Below are positions 7,239-15,294 of a stretch of 29,727 nt of DNA, piece after piece. This DNA comes from an uncultured Ruminococcus sp. (GTDB lineage: Bacteria; Bacillota; Clostridia; Oscillospirales; Ruminococcaceae). Positions within the stretch are counted from its first letter, which is position 1, and each line of letters opens with the position of its first letter. Position numbers and translations under genes: made by a program. Location of the stretch: positions 1 to 29,727 of the forward strand of contig CAMNFW010000001.1 in assembly GCA_946537565.1 (NCBI GenBank), given 5' to 3'. The notes under the pieces are model-generated. The model was not told the DNA's origin, made no database searches, and saw only the letters and a program-made list of their open reading frames with translations.

Positions 7239-7930
7239 CTGAATACCTCCCTGAAAATCTCGTCTATGGACTTTCCGTATTGACCTCTGAGATCATCTGC
7301 TGCTCCGTGAAGCCGGATACGTCCGTCGTGTATCATTACTACATCGTCAATTATTCGTTCAATATCAGTGATAAGATGAGTTGACATAAGAATTGTGGCA
7401 GAAGGATCATAGTTCGTGATGATCGTGTCAAGAATATAGTCTCTGGCAGCCGGATCAACTCCTGCGATAGGTTCGTCAAGAAGATATAGCTTGGCGTTGC
7501 GGCTCATCACAAGTACAAGATGAAGCTTCTCAAGATTTCCCTTTGACAAGGCTTTGGTTTTAATGCCGAGGTCAATGTTGAGACGCTTAAGCATTCCTTC
7601 AGCTGCTTCTCGCCGGAAATCAGCGTAAAAGTCCTGGAATAGATCAAGAATATCCGATACCTTCATCCATTTCGGTATAAACGTCCTGTCCGGAAGATAG
7701 GAGACGATCGCTTTTGTTTCAGGTCCTACCGGCAGACCATTGATAGTGATAGTGCCATAGTCCGGTGTAAGCAGTCCGCTCAGCAGCTTGATAAGAGTAG
7801 TTTTTCCGCTGCCGTTGGGACCGAGGAGAGCGGTTATCCTGCCGCTTTCAAGAGTGAGAAAGATGTTTTCAAGAGCGGGTTTGGAGCTGTAGCATTTGCT
7901 GACACCGCTTACATTTATCAGTTCAGACAT
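7232..7930 (-). CDS. ABC transporter ATP-binding protein, YtrB-like
   Basis: The 232-residue ATPase has Walker A GPNGSGKT (37-44), the signature LSKGN (128-132), Walker B LYLLDEP (148-154) and the switch histidine His185 in STHL. The signature is LSKGN rather than LSGGQ, which is frequent in this subfamily. It powers the permease encoded by the overlapping downstream gene. The ATG at 7930 follows GGAGG by about 8 bases. The order GntR repressor, membrane protease, ATPase, permease on one strand indicates an inducible four-gene operon. Confidence 0.92.
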   Translation of the reverse strand: MSELINVSGVSKCYSSKPALENIFLTLESGRITALLGPNGSGKTTLIKLLSGLLTPDYGTITINGLPVGPETKAIVSYLPDRTFIPKWMKVSDILDLFQDFYADFRREAAEGMLKRLNIDLGIKTKALSKGNLEKLHLVLVMSRNAKLYLLDEPIAGVDPAARDYILDTIITNYDPSATILMSTHLITDIERIIDDVVMIHDGRIRLHGAADDLRGQYGKSIDEIFREVFRC

Positions 7931-7966
7931 TTTTTATCCCTCCTGGAATGTTTATGGAATCGTAAG

Positions 7967-9007
7967 TTATATTTTTTCAATCATTGAAACTGCAAGGGCT
8001 GAATTTGCGGCAATGAACAAAAGAAACAGAATATTTGTGAAAGTCCAGCCGTATACACCTTTCTGGCAGCGGTTTTCTCTGATGAATTCTGCGATCATTT
8101 TCCTTTTCATTATAAGTATAATAACACCGGAAATGAAGAACAGTCCTATTATCGAGTAGAAAACTATTGTCTGACCTGTGTCGGACAGCGGTGCGATGAT
8201 ATAGTTGAGAAGATCGCCAAAGATCATATTATTGGCAATATGCAGTGCGATCGACCAGATTATGCTGTAGTTCATTGCGGTGTAGCCAAGCACAAGACCT
8301 ATCATGAAAGCAAACATTGACTGCGTGAGGTTAGCGTGCATAGCACCAAAAAGAATGGCGGAAACAACGATCGCAAAAACCTTTCCGTATGGTTTTAAAG
8401 CTCGCATTACAACTCCACGATATACAAGCTCTTCCACTACAGGACCAAAAATTCCAGCATAAAGAAACATGGAAATTGTGGTGCTGTCGGCTTTAGAAGC
8501 TTCAATGCTTTCCTGGGCAGAATATCCGCCCATGTTCAGAAGAAACTCAGTGAGAGCGTCCACACCGGTAAAGATCAGCTGTGAACCCATGAATACTGCC
8601 ATTAACATAAAGAAGACAGCAGGTGTCATTTTTTTATCCTTGGAAAAGATGACCCGTGGCGGAGAGTTTTTTTTCATCATCAATGCCAGTACAATAAAGC
8701 CGATGACAACTGCAAAGATCGAGCTGGTGCCGAATTGGTCAGATTTTTCAATATACTCTTCTACAAGGCGGTCGTATTCAGCTGAAGATTCTGAGGTTAT
8801 TGCTATTACAATGATTTGCAGTATCATTGCGGCGATAACAACAGCATAGGTTATGATAGTATAGACTATCAGACTGAGCATCAGGTAGCTGAGCCGTCTT
8901 TTGAAGGCTTTTTTGGGCGGCAGCGGCGGAACGTAAGGCTGAGGCTGTACAGGCGGGGAATAGTGAGGGCTGCTGTCTTTATCGAGCTGAATATTTGGTT
9001 CATACAT
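7967..9007 (-). CDS. CPBP-family intramembrane metalloprotease (CAAX/bacteriocin-processing type)
   Basis: The 346-residue membrane protein carries the CPBP (Abi) motifs: EELVYRG with Glu192, Glu193 and Arg197, FGAMH with His224, and His256 in a later helix. A proline-rich cytoplasmic N-terminus (residues 10-32) precedes about eight hydrophobic helices. Family members cleave proteins in the membrane or give immunity to bacteriocins. Its presence between the GntR repressor and the ABC genes suggests it shares their inducing signal, for example an envelope-active peptide. The ATG at 9007 lies 3 bases after the repressor's stop, with AAGGAG inside the repressor's last codons, so translation is coupled. 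The gap to the ATPase is 36 bases. The substrate is unknown. Confidence 0.85.
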   Translation of the reverse strand: MYEPNIQLDKDSSPHYSPPVQPQPYVPPLPPKKAFKRRLSYLMLSLIVYTIITYAVVIAAMILQIIVIAITSESSAEYDRLVEEYIEKSDQFGTSSIFAVVIGFIVLALMMKKNSPPRVIFSKDKKMTPAVFFMLMAVFMGSQLIFTGVDALTEFLLNMGGYSAQESIEASKADSTTISMFLYAGIFGPVVEELVYRGVVMRALKPYGKVFAIVVSAILFGAMHANLTQSMFAFMIGLVLGYTAMNYSIIWSIALHIANNMIFGDLLNYIIAPLSDTGQTIVFYSIIGLFFISGVIILIMKRKMIAEFIRENRCQKGVYGWTFTNILFLLFIAANSALAVSMIEKI

Positions 9008-9010
9008 GGG

Positions 9011-9376
9011 TTATTCTCCTTTTAGTTCATGTTCTTTTAGCAGCGGAACGATGTCATCAACGCTCATGTTGATCTTTTTCAGTTCAGAAACGACGTAAAT
9101 CGCAAGATCTTCGGCACGCTTACGGTTTTCAGACTTGACAAGCTCATTGTTATTGGTAACAAATTTTCCGGCAGTACGCTGAGAGCAGATGAAGCCGTTT
9201 CTTTCTATTTCAGCAAGGGCACGCTGCATGGTATTAGGGTTGACTCTTGCTTCGGCAGCCAGTTCTCTGACTGACGGCAGCCGTGAACCGGGCGGGTATT
9301 CGCCGGAGGAAATACGGCTCATGATCACATCGACTATCTGCATATACACGGGTTTATTATTATTGAACTCCCACAT
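9011..9376 (-). CDS. GntR-family transcriptional repressor, YtrA subfamily
   Basis: The 121-residue protein is a winged helix-turn-helix over about residues 8-76 (PPGSRLPSVRELA, then NPNTMQRALAEIERNGF) with a short C-terminal helical dimerisation region instead of a ligand domain. That is the YtrA subfamily of GntR. Members repress the ABC operon they head and are relieved by envelope stress. The ATG at 9376 follows AAGGAGGTG closely. The gene lies directly behind a promoter overlapped by a 28-base palindrome (9389-9416), so autorepression is very likely. All three downstream genes on this strand are spaced or overlapped as one operon. Confidence 0.93.
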   Translation of the reverse strand: MWEFNNNKPVYMQIVDVIMSRISSGEYPPGSRLPSVRELAAEARVNPNTMQRALAEIERNGFICSQRTAGKFVTNNNELVKSENRKRAEDLAIYVVSELKKINMSVDDIVPLLKEHELKGE

Positions 9377-9388
9377 ATAAGCACCTCC

Positions 9389-9441
9389 TTATTGTATTAA
9401 GTTCTTAATACAATAATATCACTAATACAGTAATTTGTCAA
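9389..9441 (-). promoter_or_regulatory. Promoter with palindromic operator for the GntR-ABC operon
   Basis: TTGACA (9441-9436) and TATTAT (9418-9413) are 17 bases apart. A palindrome with 13-base arms, TTATTGTATTAAG (9389-9401) and CTTAATACAATAA (9404-9416), separated by TT, covers the -10 box and the expected start point near 9406. A partial half-site (CTAATACAG, 9422-9430) lies between the boxes. This position fits repression by the YtrA-type protein encoded immediately downstream. Confidence 0.88.
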
Positions 9442-9517
9442 TACGAAATAATTTACAGAAAAAATTCCGGTTTTTGTTCCTTGTATGTGCATTATGCCTT
9501 AAAATTATCCTGATAAT

Positions 9518-9549
9518 AAAAAATGGACACTGAATAAATCAGTGCCCAT
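9518..9549 (-). terminator. Terminator of the 2-oxoacid oxidoreductase operon
   Basis: ATGGACACTGA (9523-9533) pairs with TCAGTGCCCAT (9539-9549) apart from one A-C mismatch, with an ATAAA loop. On the minus strand it is followed by TTTTTTATT. It lies 39 bases after the gamma-subunit gene. Confidence 0.8.
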
Positions 9550-9587
9550 GGTATTAAATATTTACTGAAAATATCAGCAGTCTGAAA

Positions 9588-10121
9588 TTATGAATTCATA
9601 CCGATCTCAATAGCCTTGAAGTTATTGGGGATAAGGTGAGCTTTTGAAGCAGGAACGACCTTCTCGATGCCCTTCTTCATAACGTCCAGTGAGAAGAGGT
9701 TAGTCTCCTTGATAACCTTGCCCAGGAGGATGATATTTGAACCGCCCTTAAGGTTATTGTCATCAGCCAGCTGCTGGGAAGGGATTCCGAAGAGCTGGAT
9801 ATCAGCTCTGTCACATTCAGCTTCGATAAGTGTGCTGTCGAAGAAAACCTTTCCGCCGGGCTTTACTTCTGTTACGAATTTATCGAAGGAAGGCTGATTC
9901 ATAGCGATGAGTATATCAGGTGTAAGCACCAGCGGTGAACCGATTGGCTCGTCAGATATACATACAGAACAGTTAGCTGTACCGCCACGCATTTCAGGAC
10001 CGTATGAAGGGAGCCATGAAAGCTCCTTGTTGTCCATAAGTCCGCAGTAAGCCAGGATCTTTCCGGCAAAAAGTACGCCCTGACCGCCGAAGCCAGCCAG
10101 CAGGATCTCAGTAGTAGCCAT
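9588..10121 (-). CDS. 2-oxoacid:ferredoxin oxidoreductase, gamma subunit
   Basis: The 177-residue protein is a gamma subunit of the pyruvate/ketoisovalerate oxidoreductase family. It has [15 protein letters not shown] near the N-terminus, followed by [15 protein letters not shown]. It completes the four-subunit enzyme with the alpha, beta and delta chains encoded upstream. Its ATG overlaps the beta-subunit stop by one base (TAATG), so it is translationally coupled. The last gene of the unit is followed by a terminator. Which 2-oxoacid is used cannot be decided from this subunit. Confidence 0.9.
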   Translation of the reverse strand: MATTEILLAGFGGQGVLFAGKILAYCGLMDNKELSWLPSYGPEMRGGTANCSVCISDEPIGSPLVLTPDILIAMNQPSFDKFVTEVKPGGKVFFDSTLIEAECDRADIQLFGIPSQQLADDNNLKGGSNIILLGKVIKETNLFSLDVMKKGIEKVVPASKAHLIPNNFKAIEIGMNS

Positions 10122-10894
10122 TACTCGTTTCCTCCTTCCAGTCCGGCAAAAACGCCTTCAGTTACGTCCTTGTAAACACCAAGAGGATAGTAAGGGATCA
10201 TCTCGTCCTGGAGACGCTTGATAGCCTCGATAGGTGTAAGACCCCAGTTGGTCGGGCAGGTTGAAAGAACCTCTATCAGTGAGAAGCCTCTCTTAGCCTT
10301 CTGATTCTCGAAAGCCTTGCGGATAGCCTTTTTAGCTTCACGGATATGGGGTACAGAGTCTACAGCTACACGCTGAGCCAGAGCAGTACCGGTAAGGGTA
10401 GCCAGCATTTCGCTTACTCTTACAGGATAACCAGCCAGCAGCGGATCACGTCCGAAGGGAGTGGTCTGAGTAACCTGACCTGGGATGGTTGTAGGAGCCA
10501 TCTGACCGCCGGTCATGCCATAGATAGTGTTATTGATGAAGATAACAACGATATTCTCGCCTCTTGTAGCGGAATGAACAGTTTCAGCAGTACCGATAGC
10601 AGCAAGGTCGCCGTCGCCCTGATATGTAAATACGAACTTATCAGGATTTGTACGCTTGACACCGGTTGCAACAGCCGGAGCACGGCCGTGAGCAGCCTCG
10701 ATCATATCGCAGTTGAAATAATCATAAGCCATAACGGAGCAGCCAACAGGACATACACCGATAGTATCGCCCTCGATACCCATTTCGTCAATTACTTCAC
10801 AGAGTATTCTATGTACTATACCATGAGTACAGCCGGGGCAGTAATGGGTGGGAATATCAATAAAAGACTTTGGTCTCTGGAATACAACAGCCAT
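10121..10894 (-). CDS. 2-oxoacid:ferredoxin oxidoreductase, beta (thiamine pyrophosphate-binding) subunit
   Basis: The 257-residue chain carries HYCPGCTHG near residue 18, which includes cysteines conserved in the family, and the thiamine diphosphate motif GDGDLAAIGTAE ending in INN around residues 94-123. It binds TPP and Mg2+ and, with the alpha chain, forms the active site for oxidative decarboxylation of a 2-oxoacid to acyl-CoA with reduction of ferredoxin. The direction can reverse in anaerobes. Start and stop codons overlap the alpha and gamma genes by one base each. The family includes VOR, KOR and IOR enzymes; the alpha chain favours VOR/KOR. Confidence 0.92.
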   Translation of the reverse strand: MAVVFQRPKSFIDIPTHYCPGCTHGIVHRILCEVIDEMGIEGDTIGVCPVGCSVMAYDYFNCDMIEAAHGRAPAVATGVKRTNPDKFVFTYQGDGDLAAIGTAETVHSATRGENIVVIFINNTIYGMTGGQMAPTTIPGQVTQTTPFGRDPLLAGYPVRVSEMLATLTGTALAQRVAVDSVPHIREAKKAIRKAFENQKAKRGFSLIEVLSTCPTNWGLTPIEAIKRLQDEMIPYYPLGVYKDVTEGVFAGLEGGNE

Positions 10895-11952
10895 TACAGC
10901 GCACCTCCTATTCTTTTTATCTGTTCAAGGACTTCAACAGGTGTCGGGATAACTCCGCCTGTTCTGCCGTAGAATTCAACGGGTCTTGAGCAGTTTATAG
11001 CCAGCTTGATATCGTCAACCATCTGTCCCATTGACATTTCAACGCTCAGGAGAGTTTTAGCAGACTTAGCAGCTTCGTTGATCTCCTTTACAGGGAAAGG
11101 CCAGAGGGTCTTAGGACGGAAGAGGCCGGCTTTGATTCCAAGCTCTCTTGCAGAATTTACAGCTGACTTTACAACTCTTGCGGTTGCGCCGAATGCACAG
11201 AGAAGGATATCGCAGTCCTCAGTGAGATAAAGTTCGGCATCAGTTTCAGTTTCCTTGATAATATCATATTTCTTATAGCGGTCAACGATGGATTTTTCCA
11301 GCTCGTCCGGCTTAAGGTAGAGGGAATTAACGATATGATGTTCTCTCTGGTTCTTATGACCGTTTGTAGCCCAGCCGCTCTTATCATAAGCATTGGGGTT
11401 GATCTCAGGGAAGGAAACAGGCTCCATCATCTGACCGAGAAGACCGTCAGCCAGTATCATTGCAGGCATACGGTACTTATCTGCACGGTCGAAAGCCTTT
11501 ACAACAAAGTCAACCATTTCCTGAACAGAAGCCGGAGCGTATACCAGCAGCTGGAAGTCACCGTGACCGAGAGCCTTTGTAGCCTGCCAGTAGTCTGCCT
11601 GAGAAGGCTGGATACCGCCAAGACCGGGGCCGCCTCTCTGAACGTTTATGATAACAGCCGGAAGATCAGAGCCGGCAATATAGGAAACACCCTCACTCTT
11701 AAGTGAAACTCCTGGTGAAGAAGATGAAGTCATAGCTCTTACGCCGGTAGATGCAGCGCCGAGAACCATATTGATAGCAGCGATTTCAGATTCAGCCTGA
11801 AGGAATACACCGCCGGATTTATGCATACGCTTTGCCATATATGCAGCAAGCTCAGTCTGTGGAGTGATCGGGTAGCCGAAGAAGCATTTACAGCCGGCTC
11901 TTATAGCAGCCTCAGCCAGGGCTTCGTTACCCTTCATAAGATTTCTTTCCAA
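10894..11952 (-). CDS. vorB: 2-oxoacid:ferredoxin oxidoreductase, alpha subunit (VorB-like)
   Basis: The 352-residue chain has the pyrimidine-binding domain first (GCKCFFGYPITPQTE, QAESEIAAINM, SSSSPGVSLKSEGVSY) and then the domain II region (CDILLCAFGATARVV, about residue 248 on). The pattern resembles proteins annotated as 3-methyl-2-oxobutanoate dehydrogenase subunit VorB, so branched-chain 2-oxoacids are the best guess. 2-Oxoglutarate enzymes are close relatives and cannot be excluded. The start is a TTG at 11952 with AAGGAG about 10 bases upstream. An ATG five codons later lacks a good ribosome site. Subunit letters differ between naming schemes; this is the alpha-type chain. It is 31 bases downstream of the ferredoxin-like subunit gene. 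Confidence 0.88.
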   Translation of the reverse strand: MERNLMKGNEALAEAAIRAGCKCFFGYPITPQTELAAYMAKRMHKSGGVFLQAESEIAAINMVLGAASTGVRAMTSSSSPGVSLKSEGVSYIAGSDLPAVIINVQRGGPGLGGIQPSQADYWQATKALGHGDFQLLVYAPASVQEMVDFVVKAFDRADKYRMPAMILADGLLGQMMEPVSFPEINPNAYDKSGWATNGHKNQREHHIVNSLYLKPDELEKSIVDRYKKYDIIKETETDAELYLTEDCDILLCAFGATARVVKSAVNSARELGIKAGLFRPKTLWPFPVKEINEAAKSAKTLLSVEMSMGQMVDDIKLAINCSRPVEFYGRTGGVIPTPVEVLEQIKRIGGAL

Positions 11953-11983
11953 AGCTTAACAGCTCCTTTCAAATACATTATTA

Positions 11984-12190
11984 TTACTTTTCAACGATTA
12001 TAGCGCAGTCCGGGCACATCATTCCGCACATTGCACAGCCGATACATTTTTCCTCGTCTGTACAAACGGCATAGAAGTATCCCTTCTTATTACGCTTTTC
12101 CTTCTGAAGTGCAACTATCCCCTTGGGACAGGCTGTTGTACACAATGCACAACCCTTGCACCGTTCAGTAATAACAGTCATTTTTGCCAT
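11984..12190 (-). CDS. 2-oxoacid:ferredoxin oxidoreductase, delta subunit (two 4Fe-4S clusters)
   Basis: The 68-residue protein has two ferredoxin cluster motifs: CKGCALCTTACP near the start and CIGCAMCGMMCP near the end. It passes electrons from the catalytic subunits to ferredoxin. The ATG at 12190 is chosen because GGGAG lies about 10 bases upstream. A longer frame from 12274 would add 28 unrelated residues. The gene is 201 bases downstream of the MinD-like gene, a wide gap that can form a hairpin (CCGTCAG pairing with CTGGCGG near 12231-12253) but shows no clear promoter. Confidence 0.9.
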   Translation of the reverse strand: MAKMTVITERCKGCALCTTACPKGIVALQKEKRNKKGYFYAVCTDEEKCIGCAMCGMMCPDCAIIVEK

Positions 12191-12378
12191 AAGATATCCA
12201 CTCCCTTCGTATAGTGTTAAAGGCAGCACCGCCAGAAGCACACCTGACGGCTTTGTACTGAATCTGCCTGACATCTTCAGCGCAATCTTTGTGCGGTGTT
12301 ACCTAAATGATTTTAGCTATTGCAGAAGCCGTCAGCAGTCAGCTTTCAGCTAAAAAGTGATTGCCGGCGGATGTTTTT

Positions 12379-12412
12379 AAAAAAACAAGCTTTAAACCGC
12401 CCAGAGCGGCTT
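12379..12412 (-). terminator. Possible partial terminator at the end of the MinD-like gene
   Basis: On the minus strand AAGCCGC (12412-12406) pairs with GCGGTTT (12400-12394) with one G-T pair. The stem overlaps the stop codon. Seven T follow, but only after eight further bases (12385-12379), so termination may be partial or absent. It bears on whether the oxidoreductase genes share the upstream promoter. Confidence 0.35.
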
Positions 12413-13051
12413 AACGTATACCCTGACCGGAAATACATCCGGGTCGGAAATTTCTCCGCACAGCTCCTCCGGACAAGTAGTGAAGGCTAAAGGCAGACCA
12501 GTCTTAGCGGCAACTTTTCCGGCAAAATCAGCGGACTGACGGATAATATCCAGAGTAGTCTCGTCGCCCAGGTTGGTGTTGTTCACAACAGCGGTATGCT
12601 TCATGCGTGAGGCATTTTCGATCTGATACATCAATTCGATCGCTTCGTTGGCACTGGCAGTGAAGAATCTGCGCTGGTTTACCACATACAGCATATCTAT
12701 ATCCTGATTAAAGGGCAGAAGAGCCTCTGAATAGCGTCCAAGAGCCACTGCACCGTCGTCATCGCCGCCAACGTCGATAATAAGACAGTCTTCGCTTACC
12801 GCAAGCTGTTCCACATCAAACTGAATTGACGGGACATCGAGGTTGCTGTTGGCGAAATCCGGGGCGATCATTCTTATGCCTTTTTCTTCAAAAAGTTCCT
12901 TGAAGTCAGCTGTCCGGAAATAGGGGTTAACGAGATCAAGATCAACTATTGCAGCTTTTTTTCCTTCAGCCGCAGCTTTTACAGCTAAATTAACAGCCAG
13001 GTTAGTCTTGCCGCTGCCGTAGTGACCGGTAATAATAGTAATTCTTTTCAT
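12392..13051 (-). CDS. MinD/ParA-like P-loop NTPase linked to 2-oxoacid oxidoreductase genes
   Basis: The 219-residue soluble protein has a P-loop GHYGSGKTN (9-17), a switch-type DLDLVNPYFR segment near 47-56 and a Walker B-like LIIDVGGDDDGA. These are features of the SIMIBI class that includes MinD, ParA and CobB/CobQ proteins. No DNA-binding or membrane-anchoring helix is evident. The ATG at 13051 follows AAAGGA by about 5 bases; a longer frame to 13084 has no support. It heads the unit that ends with the four oxidoreductase subunits, from a promoter at 13116-13144. A role in cofactor or cluster insertion into the enzyme is a context-based guess only. I do not recognise a specific function. 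Confidence 0.75.
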   Translation of the reverse strand: MKRITIITGHYGSGKTNLAVNLAVKAAAEGKKAAIVDLDLVNPYFRTADFKELFEEKGIRMIAPDFANSNLDVPSIQFDVEQLAVSEDCLIIDVGGDDDGAVALGRYSEALLPFNQDIDMLYVVNQRRFFTASANEAIELMYQIENASRMKHTAVVNNTNLGDETTLDIIRQSADFAGKVAAKTGLPLAFTTCPEELCGEISDPDVFPVRVYVKPLWAV

Positions 13052-13115
13052 AATATCCTTTCGGGGGTCTGCTGTTTTCAACAAAGAACAGGAAAATGAA
13101 AATCCTGCAGCTTAT

Positions 13116-13144
13116 ATTATACCACTATTCAATATCAATTGCAA
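13116..13144 (-). promoter_or_regulatory. Promoter of the MinD-like/oxidoreductase unit
   Basis: TTGCAA (13144-13139) and TATAAT (13121-13116) are 17 bases apart. The -10 box is perfect and the -35 box is a partial match. It gives a leader of about 60 bases. The interval 13052-13337 otherwise holds only the acpP-side terminator and A/T-rich sequence without a gene. Confidence 0.65.
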
Positions 13145-13288
13145 GTCAAAAAAATTTTCCTGTATTTGTACATACTAACCAATATTTTTGTCAAATAAAA
13201 TGTTTACAGAATAATTACAACTATGAAGAAATGTTAAATTTCTTTCCACGAATTGTTGAAAAGCTGTTGATTTATGTGAACTTGTCAC

Positions 13289-13325
13289 AAAAAAGACAAA
13301 AGCTCCTCCGTTTCCGGAAGAGCTT
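13289..13325 (-). terminator. Terminator of the fatty acid synthesis operon
   Basis: AAGCTCCTCCG (13300-13310) pairs with CGGAAGAGCTT (13315-13325) except for one mismatch, with a TTTC loop. The minus strand continues TTTTGTCTTTTTT. It lies 12 bases after the acpP stop and closes the operon. Confidence 0.88.
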
Positions 13326-13337
13326 GAAGAGCGTTGA

Positions 13338-13574
13338 TTATTCAGCGTCGGTGTTCTTTTCTACATAGTTTACGATATCGCCGACAGTCTTGATCTCCTC
13401 AACAGCCTCATCAGGGATAGAGAGGTCGAACTCGTCCTCAATAACAGTGATAAGATCAACGATGTCAAGTGAGTCTGCATTCAGATCGTCCTGAATATTA
13501 GCTTCAAGAGTTACAGAGTCCTCTTCAACGCCAAGCTGGTCAACGATAATATCCTTGAGTTTGTCAAAAATCAT
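13338..13574 (-). CDS. acpP: Acyl carrier protein
   Basis: The 78-residue acidic protein has the typical four-helix ACP pattern with the phosphopantetheine attachment Ser35 in [11 protein letters not shown]. It carries the growing acyl chain for all fab enzymes encoded here. The ATG at 13574 is preceded by GGAGG at 8 bases. An ATG at 13589 would place this site inside the gene. It is the last gene of the operon, 20 bases after accA, and is followed directly by the terminator, an unusual place for acpP, which is often next to fabD, fabG or fabF. Confidence 0.95.
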   Translation of the reverse strand: MIFDKLKDIIVDQLGVEEDSVTLEANIQDDLNADSLDIVDLITVIEDEFDLSIPDEAVEEIKTVGDIVNYVEKNTDAE

Positions 13575-13594
13575 TTTTGTTTCCTCCATATATA

Positions 13595-14431
13595 TTATTC
13601 TCCGCTGATGCGGGGCAAAACCGGATGCTCTGTGAACTCTCCGATTTTTCTAAATTTAGTATAACGTTCTTTTAGCAAAACGTCAATATCTTTTTTACAT
13701 TTTTCTGGAATTTTGAGTGACAAATATTCTTTAATATTTTCTGAAATTTTGTCTAAATCGTTATGTGCGCCGCCCAGTGGCTCTTCGATAATAGTCTCGG
13801 CAACTCCAAGACGAACCATATCCTCAGCGGTTATTCTCATTATATTGCAGGCTTCTTCCTCACGGGAAGCGTCCTTCCATAAGATGCTGGCAAATCCTCT
13901 TGGGGATACAACAGAATACTGTGCATTTTCCAGCATAGCCAGCTCGTCGCATACGCCCAGTGCCAAAGCTCCGCCGCTGCCGCCTTCACCGAGAACTATG
14001 GAAATTACCGGTGTGCGGAGGGTCATGAATTCAGCAATATTTTTAGCTATAGCCTCGCCCTGACCTCTTTCCTCAGCCTCGATTCCGGCATAAGCACCGG
14101 GAGTGTCGATAAAGCAGATAACAGGTCTGTGAAATTTTTCTGCCTGCTTAGCAAGACGCAGAGCCTTGCGGTAGCCTTCGGGAAGGGGCATTGCGAAATT
14201 GCAGGCTTTGTTCTCGTTGATATCCCTGCCTTTTACCTGAGCGATGACGGTCACAGGAGTCTGGTCGAGCCTGGCTATTCCGCCGATTATAGCCTTATCG
14301 TCGCCGTAAAGGCGGTCTCCGTGCATTTCATAGAACTCATCAAAAATCAGGGGAATATAATCCCTTATAGTTGGTCTGCCCTTAGTGTGGACAAGCTTAA
14401 GCCTTTCCCAGGCGGTTTTCTTTTCGTCCAA
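13595..14431 (-). CDS. accA: Acetyl-CoA carboxylase carboxyltransferase, alpha subunit
   Basis: The 278-residue crotonase-fold protein contains [17 protein letters not shown], a [19 protein letters not shown] segment and [12 protein letters not shown], all typical of AccA. With AccD it transfers the carboxyl group from biotin to acetyl-CoA. The start is TTG at 14431, with AAAGGAGG 8 bases upstream and only 3 bases after the accD stop; I see no better ATG. It is somewhat shorter than the E. coli protein at its N-terminus, as in other Firmicutes. Confidence 0.95.
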   Translation of the reverse strand: MDEKKTAWERLKLVHTKGRPTIRDYIPLIFDEFYEMHGDRLYGDDKAIIGGIARLDQTPVTVIAQVKGRDINENKACNFAMPLPEGYRKALRLAKQAEKFHRPVICFIDTPGAYAGIEAEERGQGEAIAKNIAEFMTLRTPVISIVLGEGGSGGALALGVCDELAMLENAQYSVVSPRGFASILWKDASREEEACNIMRITAEDMVRLGVAETIIEEPLGGAHNDLDKISENIKEYLSLKIPEKCKKDIDVLLKERYTKFRKIGEFTEHPVLPRISGE

Positions 14432-14434
14432 AGC

Positions 14435-15280
14435 TCAGACCTCCTTTGCGCTGCAGCCGTGAAGCTCCAGAAGATGAGCCAGCACGCTCCGCATTTTTTT
14501 TCTGTCAACTATCATATCTATAAAGCCTTTCTCCTGCATGAACTCTGCCAGCTGGAAATCCTCCGGCAGACGCTGACGGATAGTGCTTTCGATAACTCTT
14601 CTTCCGGCAAAGCCGATCAGTATCTTTGGTTCAGCGATGATGATATCGCCCAAAGATGCAAAGCTTGCGGTAACACCGCCGGTGGTCGGGTCTGTGAGAA
14701 CGGTTATATAGAAGCCGCCGGCATCGCTGTGAAGCTTAACTGCACCGGAGGTCTTAGCCATTTGCATAAGTGAAACGATACCCTCCTGCATTCTTGCGCC
14801 GCCGGAGGCTGTGAAGAGTATTACCGGCAGTTTATTTTCTGCGGCATATTCAAAGGCTCTTGTTATTTTCTCGCCGACTACACTGCCCATTGATCCCATC
14901 ATGTATCTTGAATCCATGATCCCGGCAACAGTGGTGATACCCTTGATCTTGCCGACACCAGTCACAACGGCATCGCTCAGACCTGTGATATCTCTCAGTT
15001 CCTGCTGTTTTTCGGGATATTCCGGAAATTCTATCGGGTCGGCACTGATCATATCCGCATTTATCTCATGAAAGCTGTCCTTATCGAAGGTGATACTGAT
15101 ACGCTCCTGGGCAGAGAGCCTTCCATGATAATTACAGAAAGGACAGACTCTGTGCAGCTCTTCATAGCGCTCCTGGAGAATAGGACTCTGACACCTGGGA
15201 CATTTGACTGTTGGACGTGCATCGTCGTCGCTTGTGTCATTGAAGCGCTTTTTGACTACATTAAAAAAATCCTCAAGCAT
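14435..15280 (-). CDS. accD: Acetyl-CoA carboxylase carboxyltransferase, beta subunit
   Basis: The 281-residue protein begins with a zinc ribbon (CPRC at 27-30, CPFC at 46-49) followed by the carboxyltransferase domain with ASGGARMQEG and DPTTGGVTASFASLGD motifs. It pairs with AccA. It starts 14 bases after accC and ends 3 bases before accA, consistent with balanced co-translation of the two halves of the transferase. Confidence 0.96.
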   Translation of the reverse strand: MLEDFFNVVKKRFNDTSDDDARPTVKCPRCQSPILQERYEELHRVCPFCNYHGRLSAQERISITFDKDSFHEINADMISADPIEFPEYPEKQQELRDITGLSDAVVTGVGKIKGITTVAGIMDSRYMMGSMGSVVGEKITRAFEYAAENKLPVILFTASGGARMQEGIVSLMQMAKTSGAVKLHSDAGGFYITVLTDPTTGGVTASFASLGDIIIAEPKILIGFAGRRVIESTIRQRLPEDFQLAEFMQEKGFIDMIVDRKKMRSVLAHLLELHGCSAKEV

Positions 15281-15294
15281 TCATCTCACCGCCT

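Noticed and set aside
10346..10972. 208-codon + strand frame opposite the beta-subunit gene
   Set aside because: It lies on the reverse strand of a conserved enzyme gene and has no family-like motifs.
12318..12353. Short CAGCAGTCAGC-type string, also near 28031 and loosely at 16720
   Set aside because: Similar short strings recur between genes, but they are too short and variable here to define a repeat family or function.
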